From NCBI RefSeq assembly GCF_024227715.1, contig NZ_CP100448.1, positions 2,935,655 to 2,999,654 of the forward strand: a stretch of DNA of 64,000 nucleotides. The letters are read 5' to 3'. How positions within the stretch are numbered: the first letter of the stretch is position 1; each line of letters opens with the position of its first letter. A program made the position numbers and the translations under genes. The DNA is from Halomarina litorea (GTDB lineage: Archaea; Halobacteriota; Halobacteria; Halobacteriales; Haloarculaceae). Positions 17,214 to 25,108 of the stretch are shown here, piece after piece. The notes under the pieces are model-generated. The model saw only the letters and a program-made list of their open reading frames with translations. It did no database searches and was not told the origin of the DNA.

Positions 17214-17444
17214 ATGCAGTTAGATACGGAGCGGGACGTCCGCCGGTTCTCGGGGGGCACCGTCGGTCTGGCGTGGCTGGTGTCGATGGCCGTCGTCGCC
17301 TGGGTGTTCGGCGTCACGACGTTCGACACGACGCTCCTCGCCGTCGGCGCGGTCACCATGACCGTCTCGTCGGCGGTGGGGTACGTCGTCCTCGTCCGGA
17401 CGCTGGCGGGGGAACTCCTCGAAGCGACACCGGCGGGGCCGTAG
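17214..17444 (+). CDS. Small two-helix membrane protein (76 aa)
   Basis: A 76-residue protein starting at ATG 17214. An 18-residue charged N terminus is followed by two hydrophobic helices (about 19-34 and 38-62) and a short tail. A T-rich string (GGGTTTTGTACTATC) 20-35 nt upstream could be the promoter; it lies just outside the tandem repeat. Earlier in-frame codons belong to the repeat. The protein is unrecognised; membrane location is the only supported statement. Confidence 0.65.
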   Translation: MQLDTERDVRRFSGGTVGLAWLVSMAVVAWVFGVTTFDTTLLAVGAVTMTVSSAVGYVVLVRTLAGELLEATPAGP

Positions 17445-17460
17445 AGCGGCCAACGGCGGC

Positions 17461-17961
17461 TCAGGCACGGGGGTCGCGATCCGGTCCGGGGTACGGTCCC
17501 CCGACGACCACCTCGTGGGCGTCGTCGGGGTCGAACAGGCGGGCGAAGGCGTCGGGGTGTTTGACGCTCGTCTCGACGCGCTCGCGGATGCTGGCGCCCG
17601 CCTTCGCGCTCCGCAGCGATTCGTCGAACGAGAGGACGTGGACCGCCTCGCCGCGGAAGGCCGTCGCCAGCGCCGGGTGGTCCCCAGGCGGGTGGTCGAC
17701 GAGTTCGCAGAGCGCCGCACAGCGCTCACGCCAGTCGCGAGCGAGGCCGGCGTCCGCGAGCGACCGGACGACCGCCGCGGCGTCGTCGAGGAGCGGGTCG
17801 CTCGCGACGAGCGTCACCCAGGAGTGCGACCGGACGACGTCGAGCGCCTCGCGTGCACCGCCGCCCACGAGGAGGTCCGCCGCGAGGACGTCCGCGTCGG
17901 CGACGACGCGACCGAAGCGCTCGTCGGCCCCGTACTCCCTGTCGTCGGACTCGTCTCTCAC
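17461..17961 (-). CDS. PIN-like haloarchaeal protein, possible toxin
   Basis: A 166-residue protein starting at GTG 17961. It has the order of acidic residues of a PIN nuclease: Asp22/Asp24 in VVADADVLAADLL, an acidic pair in ASDPLLDDA, and VLSFDESLRSAKAGASI near the C terminus, which resembles the last PIN motif. I believe it belongs to a haloarchaeal DUF family (possibly DUF7384). It starts 2 nt after the stop of a 33-residue acidic protein, the compact pairing usual for toxin-antitoxin modules. Function as an RNase toxin is inference. Confidence 0.75.
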   Translation of the reverse strand: MRDESDDREYGADERFGRVVADADVLAADLLVGGGAREALDVVRSHSWVTLVASDPLLDDAAAVVRSLADAGLARDWRERCAALCELVDHPPGDHPALATAFRGEAVHVLSFDESLRSAKAGASIRERVETSVKHPDAFARLFDPDDAHEVVVGGPYPGPDRDPRA

Positions 17962-17963
17962 GG

Positions 17964-18065
17964 TCAGTCCTCGCGCTCGCGGCGCTCGGCCAGCGCACGC
18001 TCCACGTCGTCGAGTGACACGTCGTAGCCGCCGGCGCGGTCGAACAGTCGCTCCCAGGAGTCCAT
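17964..18065 (-). CDS. 33-aa protein upstream of the PIN-like gene, possible antitoxin
   Basis: ATG 18065 to TGA 17964 encodes 33 residues starting MDSWERLFDRAGGYDV and ending in a charged helix (RALAERRERED). The gene is 2 nt from the start of the PIN-like gene and 43 nt downstream of wtpC on the same strand. Size, charge and spacing suit a small antitoxin or cofactor of the next protein, but no DNA-binding motif can be identified. Confidence 0.6.
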   Translation of the reverse strand: MDSWERLFDRAGGYDVSLDDVERALAERRERED

Positions 18066-18108
18066 GGCCACGATGGGACCGTGGGGGGCAAAGTCGTGGC
18101 GACTGGCC

Positions 18109-19059
18109 TCAGGTCCCGAAGACGACGGTGTGGGCCTCGGGGAAGGAGAGGCCGACGCGGTCGCCGACCGTCGGCGGGTCGGCGAGGTAGGCCGTGGCCG
18201 CGTGTCCCTCGCAGTCCAGCGTGACGCGCGCGCTCGCGCCCTCGCGGACGACCCGCGAGACGGTCGCGGGGACGCCGCCGTCCGCGGAGAGCCGGACGTG
18301 TTCGGGGCGGACCGCGAACTCGTCGGCGTCGACGCCCGCGAGCGACCCCGGGAGGACGTTCGCGCCGGTGAAGCGGGCGACGAACGCCGAGTCGGGGTGC
18401 TCGAAGACGTCCTCGACGGAGCCGGTCTGGACGATGCGGCCGTCGTGCATGACGGCGACGCGGTCGGCGAGCGCCCGCGCCGTCGTCCGGTTGTGGGTGA
18501 CGTAGACGCTCGTCACGTCCGCGAGGGCGGCCGCGAGGTCCTGGCGGAGGGACTCGCGCGTGGGGACGTCGAGCGCCGAGAGGGGTTCGTCGAGCAGGAG
18601 CGCCTCGGGTCGCACCGCGAGCGCCCGGGCCAGCGCTACTCGTTGCGCTTCCCCGCCCGAGAGCGTCTCCGGCGTGCGCTCCGCGAGGTCGGCGACCTCG
18701 AGGTCCGCGAGCAGTCCGTCGGGGTCCCGCAGGTCGTCGTGGTAGCGCTCGCCGAAGGCGACGTTCTCGCGGACGGTCATGTGCGGGAACAGCGCGTAGT
18801 CCTGAAAGACGAAGCCGAACCCCCGCTTCTCGGGCGGGTGGTCGGTCAGGTCACGCCCACCGAGTTCGACGCGGCCCCCGTTGGCGTGGAGGCCCGCGAC
18901 GGTTTCGAGGAGGAGCGTCTTGCCGCTCCCGCTCGGCCCGAGGACGACGAGGGTCTCGCCGTCCGCGACCGAGAGGTCGGCGACGACCTCGAAGGGGTCG
19001 GCGCCGGGGGCGGTGAACGTCGCCCTGACGGCGGCGTCGAGTGCACGACCCCCCGTCAT
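18109..19059 (-). CDS. wtpC: Tungstate/molybdate ABC transporter ATP-binding protein
   Basis: A 316-residue ABC ATPase: Walker A GPSGSGKT, Q-loop FVFQDYALFPHMT, signature LSGGEAQRVALARALA, Walker B LLLDEPLSALD, H-loop VYVTHN. A C-terminal TOBE/Mop-like region (about 235-316; SRVVREGASARVTLDCEG) is typical of molybdate/tungstate importers and may sense the oxyanion. The ATG overlaps the wtpB stop by 4 nt. It energises uptake through WtpB. Confidence 0.92.
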   Translation of the reverse strand: MTGGRALDAAVRATFTAPGADPFEVVADLSVADGETLVVLGPSGSGKTLLLETVAGLHANGGRVELGGRDLTDHPPEKRGFGFVFQDYALFPHMTVRENVAFGERYHDDLRDPDGLLADLEVADLAERTPETLSGGEAQRVALARALAVRPEALLLDEPLSALDVPTRESLRQDLAAALADVTSVYVTHNRTTARALADRVAVMHDGRIVQTGSVEDVFEHPDSAFVARFTGANVLPGSLAGVDADEFAVRPEHVRLSADGGVPATVSRVVREGASARVTLDCEGHAATAYLADPPTVGDRVGLSFPEAHTVVFGT

Positions 19060-20330
19060 GGTATCGCCTTCGAGGCCGCGTTCTCGCCGTCGTAGGCCAC
19101 CCACCGGACGCTGAGGAAGATGACGACGCTCATCGCCAGCAGGATGAACCCGACGGCGCTCGACTCGGCGAGTGACCCCGCGGTGAACGTGTTGTAGATG
19201 AACACGGGAGCGTGCTGGCCGGTCACCGTCTCGCCCGCGGGCGGGTAGAAGAACTCCACGTTGTAGGCGACGATGGCCACCGCGCCGAACTCGGAGACCG
19301 ACCGCGCCCACGCCAGCAGGCCGCCGGTGACGACGCCCCGCGCGGCGAGGGGCCCGGTCACGCGCCGGAAGGTCTCCGCGCTGTCGGCCCCGTGGACGCG
19401 GGCGGCGTACTCCAGTCGGTCGTCGACCGTCTCGAAGGCCTCGCGGGCGACGTTCACCGAGAACGGCGCGCTGACGAACGCCATCGCGAGCACCATCCCT
19501 GGCATCGCCGTCAGGATGGGCAGGTCGGGGAACACCCCACCCTCGCCGAAGCCGAAGAGGATGAGCAGACCCGCAACGGAGTGGGGCACCACGAGCGGGA
19601 GGTCGACGAGCGTCTCGACGATGCTCTGGCCGGGGAAACCACGCGCGAGGAGGTACGCCAGCGGGACGCCGAACGCGAGGGTGAACAGCGCCGCCAGCAG
19701 CGGCGCGTACACCGAGAGGTAGAGCATCTGGTGGACCGCCGGGTCGAGGGCCTTCTCGACGACCACCGCGAAGTCCTGGCGGGCGACGAACAGCGCCAGC
19801 GGGAGCGAGAGGGCGACCAGCAGGACGGTCCCGAGCGTCGAGGCGGCGACGCCGGCCCACTCGCCGTCGACGCCCGTCACCACCCCGGCGAGGACGACGG
19901 GGCCGACGACCAGCAGGACGAGCGCCCCGAGGAGCCACGCGGCGAGGGCGAGGACGGCCGTCGCGACGGTGGCGACGGCGACGCCGCGCCACACCTCGCC
20001 CGTCCCGACGACGGGACCGACGGCGGCGGTCAGCGCGACGGGGCCGGCGACGACGAGCCAGGAGCTCCCGAAGAGGTGGCCGACGCCCGCCGCGAGCGTC
20101 GCGCCGACGAGACAGGCGAGAAAGCCCCGCAGGCCGGCGGCGGGCGTGGCGACGAGGGCGGCGGCGCTCGCCAGCGCGAACAGCGCGTAGAGCGTCGGTC
20201 GCTCGACGGCGTAGGCGGCGGCGAACGCGAGCGTCTGGACGACGAGGACGGCGAGGACGACCGACCCGCGACCGAGCAGTCCGTCCGCGAGGTCCGGCGT
20301 CGCGTGGCCGGTCCCCTGAGAGGTCGTCAT
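19056..20330 (-). CDS. wtpB: Tungstate/molybdate ABC transporter permease, N-terminally extended
   Basis: A 424-residue membrane protein. The C-terminal half (from about residue 205) is a normal ModB/WtpB permease with GVPLAYLLARGFPGQ, DLPLVVPHSVAGLLILF and the EAA-loop motif AARVHGADSAETFRRVTGPL that docks on the ATPase. The first 200 residues add several hydrophobic helices rich in Ala, Val and Gly that standard WtpB (about 250 aa) lacks. Its stop overlaps the wtpC start by 4 nt; wtpA ends 52 nt upstream. Confidence 0.9.
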   Translation of the reverse strand: MTTSQGTGHATPDLADGLLGRGSVVLAVLVVQTLAFAAAYAVERPTLYALFALASAAALVATPAAGLRGFLACLVGATLAAGVGHLFGSSWLVVAGPVALTAAVGPVVGTGEVWRGVAVATVATAVLALAAWLLGALVLLVVGPVVLAGVVTGVDGEWAGVAASTLGTVLLVALSLPLALFVARQDFAVVVEKALDPAVHQMLYLSVYAPLLAALFTLAFGVPLAYLLARGFPGQSIVETLVDLPLVVPHSVAGLLILFGFGEGGVFPDLPILTAMPGMVLAMAFVSAPFSVNVAREAFETVDDRLEYAARVHGADSAETFRRVTGPLAARGVVTGGLLAWARSVSEFGAVAIVAYNVEFFYPPAGETVTGQHAPVFIYNTFTAGSLAESSAVGFILLAMSVVIFLSVRWVAYDGENAASKAIP

Positions 20331-20382
20331 GCGTCGCTCGTGGTCGTCCGCGCGGCATGAACCTGCCGAGTCACGGGCACGG

Positions 20383-21522
20383 CTACAGTTCCAGCGGACC
20401 GAGGCTCTGTCTGGCCTCGGCGTTCTCCATCACGCGACTCGGTACCTGTTCTTTGGCCTCCTGCGGGACGACGGCGGGCTGGACGACCTCGAAGCCCGAG
20501 TCCTTGAGTATCTGCTCGCCGGGGCCGGTGATCATGTACTCGACCCAGCGCGCCCCGAGACCGGGAGCGGGCGCGACGCTCGGCACGGTGATGCCGTAGG
20601 CGATGGGCGCGCCGGTGAACGTCGTCCCGCCGGCTTGCACCTCCGCCTTCGAGTAGTGCTGAGCGTACTCCTGGGTGGCCTTCGAGAGATCCACCGACGG
20701 CTGGAAGTCCACCGTCTGGACGTCGTGGGTCGCCCCCGCCGACTGATACTCGAAGGCGTAATCGAGGCTTCCGGTCTGGAGCTGGGCGAGCAGCTCCGTC
20801 TCGGTCCCCGAGGTGACCTGTGCCTTCTCGATGAGGTTCTGGGACGTCTGCTCATCGTACAGCTGCTCGCCCTGGAAGGGGATGGCGCCGAGTTGCATCG
20901 TCATCACCGACCGGTAGCCGTTGGGGTCGACGGCGGGGTCGCTGTGGGCGACCGACACGTCGTCGCGGAGGAGAACCTCCCACCAGTTGTCTTGGCCGAT
21001 GTCCTCGGACCCGGTCGACTGGTCGGTGTATGCAATGGTCATCGCGTTGGTCGCGAAGATGGCGTACCAGTTGCCGAACTCCGGCATGAGCATATCCCGA
21101 AGCAGCCGGAAGTCAGAGACGCCGAGGACGGACGCCTTCCGACCCTGTTCGGTGATCTTCTTCGTCGACCCGACCGACCCCTTGGCCTCGCGGTTGACCT
21201 GCACGCCGTACTTCTGCTCGAACTTCGGTTCGGCCGTCGAGAACGGCGGCGCGAGACTCCCCGCGTGGAAGACGGTCATCGAGTCGGCCAGGTCACCCTC
21301 GGCCGTCCCCTGCGACTCGTTGCCGCCAGAGCCGTTGCCCGACCCGTTGTCGCCGCCCATCGTCGTGGTCTCGTTGCCACCGGAGCCGTCGGTCGTCTCG
21401 TTGGAACCGCCCGACCCGTTGCCCCCGCCGTCGCCGCCCAGACAGCCCGCGAGGCCGGCGACGCCTGCGACACCCACGCCCTTCAGCAGTCGTCGTCGCG
21501 TCGTCCATCGTTGTTCCGACAT
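20383..21522 (-). CDS. wtpA: Tungstate/molybdate-binding lipoprotein
   Basis: A 379-residue secreted binding protein. The N terminus has a twin-arginine signal (TTRRRLLKGVGVAGV) and lipobox GLAGC, followed by a Gly/Asn/Ser/Thr linker of about 55 residues. The ligand domain begins MTVFHAGSLAPPF and shows KGSVGSTKKITEQ, SDPAVDPNGYRSVM and YAFEYQSAGATH, matching WtpA, which binds tungstate or molybdate octahedrally. Tungstate is used by aldehyde oxidoreductases in haloarchaea; molybdate preference cannot be excluded. It leads the wtpABC operon and is divergent from a ModE-like regulator. Confidence 0.93.
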   Translation of the reverse strand: MSEQRWTTRRRLLKGVGVAGVAGLAGCLGGDGGGNGSGGSNETTDGSGGNETTTMGGDNGSGNGSGGNESQGTAEGDLADSMTVFHAGSLAPPFSTAEPKFEQKYGVQVNREAKGSVGSTKKITEQGRKASVLGVSDFRLLRDMLMPEFGNWYAIFATNAMTIAYTDQSTGSEDIGQDNWWEVLLRDDVSVAHSDPAVDPNGYRSVMTMQLGAIPFQGEQLYDEQTSQNLIEKAQVTSGTETELLAQLQTGSLDYAFEYQSAGATHDVQTVDFQPSVDLSKATQEYAQHYSKAEVQAGGTTFTGAPIAYGITVPSVAPAPGLGARWVEYMITGPGEQILKDSGFEVVQPAVVPQEAKEQVPSRVMENAEARQSLGPLEL

Positions 21523-21600
21523 CGGTACAGCGGCGTTCTCCCCTCTACGGTATAACGGTTGCGCCGTCGCGCTTTTGCGAGTCGGCCCCGGACGCGGCGT
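21523..21600. promoter_or_regulatory. Divergent promoter region between wtpA and the ModE-like regulator
   Basis: In 78 bp there is a minus-strand TATA (GTTATAC, about 28 nt before the wtpA ATG) and a plus-strand T-rich element (CGCTTTTGC, about 27 nt before the regulator ATG). Both transcripts would be leaderless. The arrangement suits control of wtpABC by the divergent regulator. Confidence 0.5.
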
Positions 21601-22296
21601 ATGGACCCGGGTTTCGAGGCACGACTGCGGGCGGGCGACGTGACGTTCACGCCGCGGGACGCGACGCTGTTGCGAGCTATCGGGGAGACGGGGTCGCTCA
21701 ACGCCGCCGCGGGCGAACTGGGCCGGTCGTACGCCCGGGCACACGGCCGACTGGGCGAACTGGAGACCGCCTTCGGGTCGCTCGTTGAACGTCACCGGGG
21801 CGGGTCCGGCGGCGGCGGGAGTCACCTCACGCCCGACGCCGAGCGCCTGCTGGCCCGGTTCGACCGACTCCAGAGCGCCTTCTCCGGTACCGCGAGCGCC
21901 GAGGAGACGGTCCTCACGGGGCGAGTCACCGGGCGGGAGGGCGAACTTGCCACCGTCGAGACGCCGGCCGGGACGGTCCGGGCGCTCGCGCCGCCGGCCG
22001 CCGACCGGGTGCAGGTGGCGGTGCGCGCCGACACCGTCACGCTCCACGCGACGAGCGAGGTACCCGACGAGGACGCGACGAGCGCGCGCAACCGCTTTGC
22101 GGGGACGGTCGTCGACATCGACCGGGGGGAGGCCGTCGCCCTCGTCTCGGTGGACGTGGGCGGCGACCGCCCGCTCGCGGCGCTGGTGACGATGGAGAGC
22201 GTCGAGCGACTCGGCCTCGCTCCCGGGCGGGAGGTCGTCGCCACGACGAAGGCGACGGCGACGCGGGCGACGCCGGCACCGGCCGTCGACGAGTAG
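21601..22296 (+). CDS. ModE-like regulator with TOBE domains
   Basis: A 231-residue protein. Residues 1 to about 85 form a LysR/ModE-type winged helix (DATLLRAIGETGSLNAAAGELGRSYARAHGRLGELE). Residues about 95-140 and 155-222 are two TOBE/Mop-like oxyanion-binding repeats (VLTGRVTGREGELATVE; NRFAGTVVDIDRGEAVALVSVDVG). ModE represses or activates molybdate transport genes when bound to molybdate or tungstate. ATG 21601 follows its TATA element by about 27 nt; an in-frame ATG at 21559 would add a basic stretch. It is transcribed away from wtpA. Confidence 0.88.
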   Translation: MDPGFEARLRAGDVTFTPRDATLLRAIGETGSLNAAAGELGRSYARAHGRLGELETAFGSLVERHRGGSGGGGSHLTPDAERLLARFDRLQSAFSGTASAEETVLTGRVTGREGELATVETPAGTVRALAPPAADRVQVAVRADTVTLHATSEVPDEDATSARNRFAGTVVDIDRGEAVALVSVDVGGDRPLAALVTMESVERLGLAPGREVVATTKATATRATPAPAVDE

Positions 22297-22301
22297 CCGG
22301 G

Positions 22302-23174
22302 TTACTCCACGCGGCCGAGTGCGTCGTCGACGAGACCGGCGACGGTCTCGCGCGCCCCCTCGCTGGCGTCCGAGAACGGCCGCCGGGGGTAGCCCGCGGG
22401 CGCCCCGCGGTCCCGCATCCCCGCCTTCAGGCCGGGGATGCCGTACTCGGCGGTGACCATCTGGTCGAGTTCGACGAGGGACGCACTCAACTCGCGGGCG
22501 GCGTCGGGGTCGCCGTCGTAGCGGTCGTACACCGAACTCGCGGCCTCCGGGACGATGTTCGCCAGCGCGAGGATGCCCCCGTCGCCGCCGGCGTCGAGGG
22601 CGGGCCCGTACACCGACCCCACGCCGGTGACGAGGTCGAAGTCGGCGTCGGCGGTGGCCTGCCGCAGGCGCTGGAACGCCGTGATGTCGCCGCTGGAATC
22701 CTTCATCCCGTGGACGTTCCCGTGGTCCGCCAGTCGTCGCACCGTGTCCACCGAGAGCGACGCCCGGGCGAAGACGGGGACGTGGTAGAGGTAGACCGGG
22801 AGAGGACTCTCGTCGGCGAGGTCGCGGTAGTACGTCTCGAAGGCCGCCTGCCCGTGGTTGAAGTAGTAGGGCGTGACGACGAGGGCGGCGTCCGCGCCCG
22901 CGCTCGCGGCGTCCTCGGTCGCGGCGAGCGTCCGCCGATAGCCCGCGTAGCCGGTCCCCGCGAGCACTGGCACCGAGGCCGCGTCGGCCACCGTCTCGAC
23001 GACCCGGGTGCGCTCGTCGGGCGTCAACAGCGGCGCCTCGCTGGTCGACCCGCAGGGGACGAGAAAGTCGACCCCCCGCGCTTCGACCCACGACACGAGG
23101 TCGGTGAGACGGTCGGTGTCGAGGGCACCACCCTCGTCGAACGGCGTCACGAGCGGCACTCCGGTTCCGTGCAT
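22302..23174 (-). CDS. DapA/KDG-aldolase family lyase
   Basis: A 290-residue class I aldolase-fold protein of the dihydrodipicolinate synthase family. It shows GVPLVTPFDEGGALD, the substrate loop PCGSTSEAPLLTPDER, TPYYFNHGQ with the helper Tyr, and GMKDSSGD with the Schiff-base Lys. The usual GTTGE loop reads GSTSE, a variant seen in 2-keto-3-deoxy-gluconate/sugar-acid aldolases. With no lysine-pathway genes nearby, a pyruvate aldolase of sugar-acid breakdown is more likely than DapA. ATG 23174 gives the usual N terminus. It is convergent with the ModE-like regulator, 5 nt apart. Confidence 0.88.
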   Translation of the reverse strand: MHGTGVPLVTPFDEGGALDTDRLTDLVSWVEARGVDFLVPCGSTSEAPLLTPDERTRVVETVADAASVPVLAGTGYAGYRRTLAATEDAASAGADAALVVTPYYFNHGQAAFETYYRDLADESPLPVYLYHVPVFARASLSVDTVRRLADHGNVHGMKDSSGDITAFQRLRQATADADFDLVTGVGSVYGPALDAGGDGGILALANIVPEAASSVYDRYDGDPDAARELSASLVELDQMVTAEYGIPGLKAGMRDRGAPAGYPRRPFSDASEGARETVAGLVDDALGRVE

Positions 23175-23270
23175 GCGTGTCGCTATGCCGCCACACACAT
23201 AGTCGTCCCGCCCGCCGTGACGGCGGCGACGGCGGGGACCCCGCGCGGCGGCATACGTCCGTCTGACGCG

Positions 23271-23355
23271 GATTTAAGTCGCGACCGGCACATGGCAGAA
23301 CCGGGCGCGCGCTGCGGTCTCGTCCCCATCCTCCCCACCGCGCGCCCGGCTTTTC
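23271..23355 (+). ncRNA. Candidate small RNA: orphan TATA, long hairpin and T-run
   Basis: GATTTAAG at 23271-23278 is a strong TATA match with no gene behind it on this strand. About 23 nt later begins an 11-bp perfect inverted repeat (CCGGGCGCGCG 23301-23311; CGCGCGCCCGG 23339-23349) with a 27-nt pyrimidine-rich loop, followed at once by CTTTTC. Together this could be a transcript of about 55 nt. Alternatively the hairpin is only a terminator for trkA, which ends just to the right on the minus strand. Confidence 0.3.
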
Positions 23356-23359
23356 ACAC

Positions 23360-24043
23360 TCAGGCGGCTTCCGTCTCCGCGGCCCCTCCGGGGCCGCGCA
23401 ACTCCTCTCGAATCGCGGCGACGAGGTCCGGCTCCGCGATGAACGCGATCTCGTCGCCCGCCTCGATTTCGGTCTGCGGGAGCGGGATGGTCATGGGTTC
23501 GTGGGCGCGCCCGTGGGCGTACACCAGTGCGCCGTCGGGCAGGTCGAGTTCGACCACGCGCTGGCCGACGACCGAAGAGTCCGCGCCGACCCGGACGCTC
23601 ACCGCCGAGAGGCTGGCGGTGAGGTCGCCGAGCACCTCGAAGTCTCCGCCGAGGAGAGCCGTCTTCGCGCCCGCCGCGCCGAGACGTTCGGGGTAGATGA
23701 CCTCGTCCACCTCGGCGGCGTACTTCTCGTAGATGTCGGCGTGGTAGTCGTCGTCGATGCGCATCACGGTCCGACAGTCGTAGGCGTCCCCGATGACGCA
23801 CGCGCCGAGGTTGACGCTCAGATCCCCCGTGAGGCCGCCGAGTGCGTCCGCCTCCTTCACGCCCGCCTCGAGGAGGACGTCCTCGTCGTCGCCCTCGCCG
23901 AGGAAGGACTCGAAGCCGAGATTCGACGCCCGTTCGACCTTCTCGGGGTCATTGTCGACGATGGTGATGTCGTGGCCCTCGGAGTCGAGGATGTCGACGG
24001 TCCGGATGCCGACCCGTCCGTAGCCCACGATGACGAACTTCAT
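23360..24043 (-). CDS. TrkA-type potassium channel/transport regulatory protein (RCK)
   Basis: A 227-residue protein with a Rossmann RCK_N domain (VIVGYGRVGIRTVDIL, acidic IVDNDPEKVE end of strand 2) and a C-terminal RCK_C/TrkA_C domain (from about 140: SVRVGADSSVVGQRVVELDLP). It binds NAD(H) or nucleotides and gates a Trk/Ktr-type K+ system; no channel gene lies next to it. ATG 24043 is 26 nt after a minus-strand GGTTATTA TATA box. Potassium control is central in salt-in halophiles. Confidence 0.92.
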   Translation of the reverse strand: MKFVIVGYGRVGIRTVDILDSEGHDITIVDNDPEKVERASNLGFESFLGEGDDEDVLLEAGVKEADALGGLTGDLSVNLGACVIGDAYDCRTVMRIDDDYHADIYEKYAAEVDEVIYPERLGAAGAKTALLGGDFEVLGDLTASLSAVSVRVGADSSVVGQRVVELDLPDGALVYAHGRAHEPMTIPLPQTEIEAGDEIAFIAEPDLVAAIREELRGPGGAAETEAA

Positions 24044-24124
24044 GTCACTCCCTTGCACGACCTGAGGTAATAACCGTTCGCCCGCGGGCGGCAGGTTCAA
24101 CGCCCCGCCCGCCCTGTGGCGACC

Positions 24125-24343
24125 ATGAGCGACCGGCCCATCCCCGAGACGCACGCCCCCCGCGCCGTCGTCCTCGCGGGCGTGGTGGCGACGCTCCTCG
24201 CCGTCGCCGGTGCCGTCGTCGTCGGCGTCGCCGTCGTCGCGGGACCGCTTCCCGGCGACTGGGTGCTCTTCGCCGTCCCCGCCGTCGGACTGCTCGGGTT
24301 CGCCGGCCTCGGGACGGTGCTGACCGCGTTCATCGACCGCTGA
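24125..24343 (+). CDS. Small two-helix membrane protein (72 aa)
   Basis: A 72-residue protein from ATG 24125 with a hydrophilic N terminus (MSDRPIPETHAP) and two hydrophobic helices (about 13-37 and 45-66) separated by a Pro-rich turn. A GTG nine bases upstream is an alternative start. It shows no domain I recognise. It is divergent from trkA and 53 nt before the DUF457-type gene. Confidence 0.7.
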   Translation: MSDRPIPETHAPRAVVLAGVVATLLAVAGAVVVGVAVVAGPLPGDWVLFAVPAVGLLGFAGLGTVLTAFIDR

Positions 24344-24396
24344 TCGGTGATGAGTGCTAGCGGAAGGCACATTACACTCGCCTCGAAGCCCCCGCC

Positions 24397-25086
24397 ATGC
24401 CATCGACCGTCGTCCACTGCGCGCTGGCGGGACTGCTGGCGGCGGCCCTGCTCGGCCCCGCGTTCGACCGTCGCGCGGTGGCCGTCGTTCTCCTCGTCAC
24501 CGTCGTCCCCGACCTCGACGTGTTCTCGGGGGTCGTCCTCCCGGGAACCCACCGGGCGCTGTTGCACACGCTGCTGGTTCCCGCCCTCGTGGGGGGTCTC
24601 GTCGTCTACGACACCCGCCTGCGCGAGCGGTCGTGGCTCCTGGGTCGCCACGGGTGGTGGGGCGTGCGCGTCGCGTGGGTCGCCGTCCTCGCCTACGCGT
24701 TCGCCGGCATCGGCCTCGATCTGTTCGTCGGCGGCGCGAACCCCCTCTACCCCCTTCACGACCAGTTCTACCGCTTCTCGGGGAGTATCGAGTACTCCAC
24801 CCAGCGCGGGTGGGTCCAGACGTTCGTGGAGGTCGCACCGCCGGAGACGGCGAGCGGGGGAGGTGCGGGCGGCAGGGGCGCTCCGACCGTCGACGCCGGG
24901 CAGTTGGGGTCGACGGCCGAGGTGCACGTCTCCAGCGGCGTCGACCCGTCGCGCGGGGCCGAACCCGCGGACGTCGACCGGGTGTTCCCCGTGGTGCGGT
25001 CGGGGTGGCAACTCCTCCTCGTCCTCACGTCGCTCGTCGCCCTCGCGGGGCGGGCCGTCGAGTCGCGCCGACCGGACCGGCTTTGA
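24397..25086 (+). CDS. Membrane-bound metal-dependent hydrolase, YdjM/DUF457 family
   Basis: A 229-residue membrane protein. The start MPSTVVHCALAGLLAAALLG and the following VTVVPDLDVFSG and GTHRALLHTLLVP give the His/Asp pattern of the DUF457 (LexA-regulated YdjM) family: His7, PDxD, and THR..H. Four to five hydrophobic helices are visible, with a long Gly/Ala-rich polar loop at about 150-195 before the last helix. The biochemical substrate of the family is not known. It is followed 22 nt later by a GNAT acetyltransferase. Confidence 0.85.
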   Translation: MPSTVVHCALAGLLAAALLGPAFDRRAVAVVLLVTVVPDLDVFSGVVLPGTHRALLHTLLVPALVGGLVVYDTRLRERSWLLGRHGWWGVRVAWVAVLAYAFAGIGLDLFVGGANPLYPLHDQFYRFSGSIEYSTQRGWVQTFVEVAPPETASGGGAGGRGAPTVDAGQLGSTAEVHVSSGVDPSRGAEPADVDRVFPVVRSGWQLLLVLTSLVALAGRAVESRRPDRL

Positions 25087-25108
25087 GCGTCTCGCCCCAC
25101 GACCGGAC

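Noticed and set aside
16554-18190. Long open frames through the 111-bp tandem repeat giving RSERPSRHSS-type repetitive proteins on both strands.
   Set aside because: The unit is a multiple of three and lacks stops, so all frames stay open. The proteins are basic, unlike haloarchaeal proteins, and overlap real genes.
23272-23696. ATG 23292 behind the orphan TATA as the start of a protein gene.
   Set aside because: The frame runs antisense through trkA and encodes a Ser/Arg-rich peptide. A non-coding transcript fits better.
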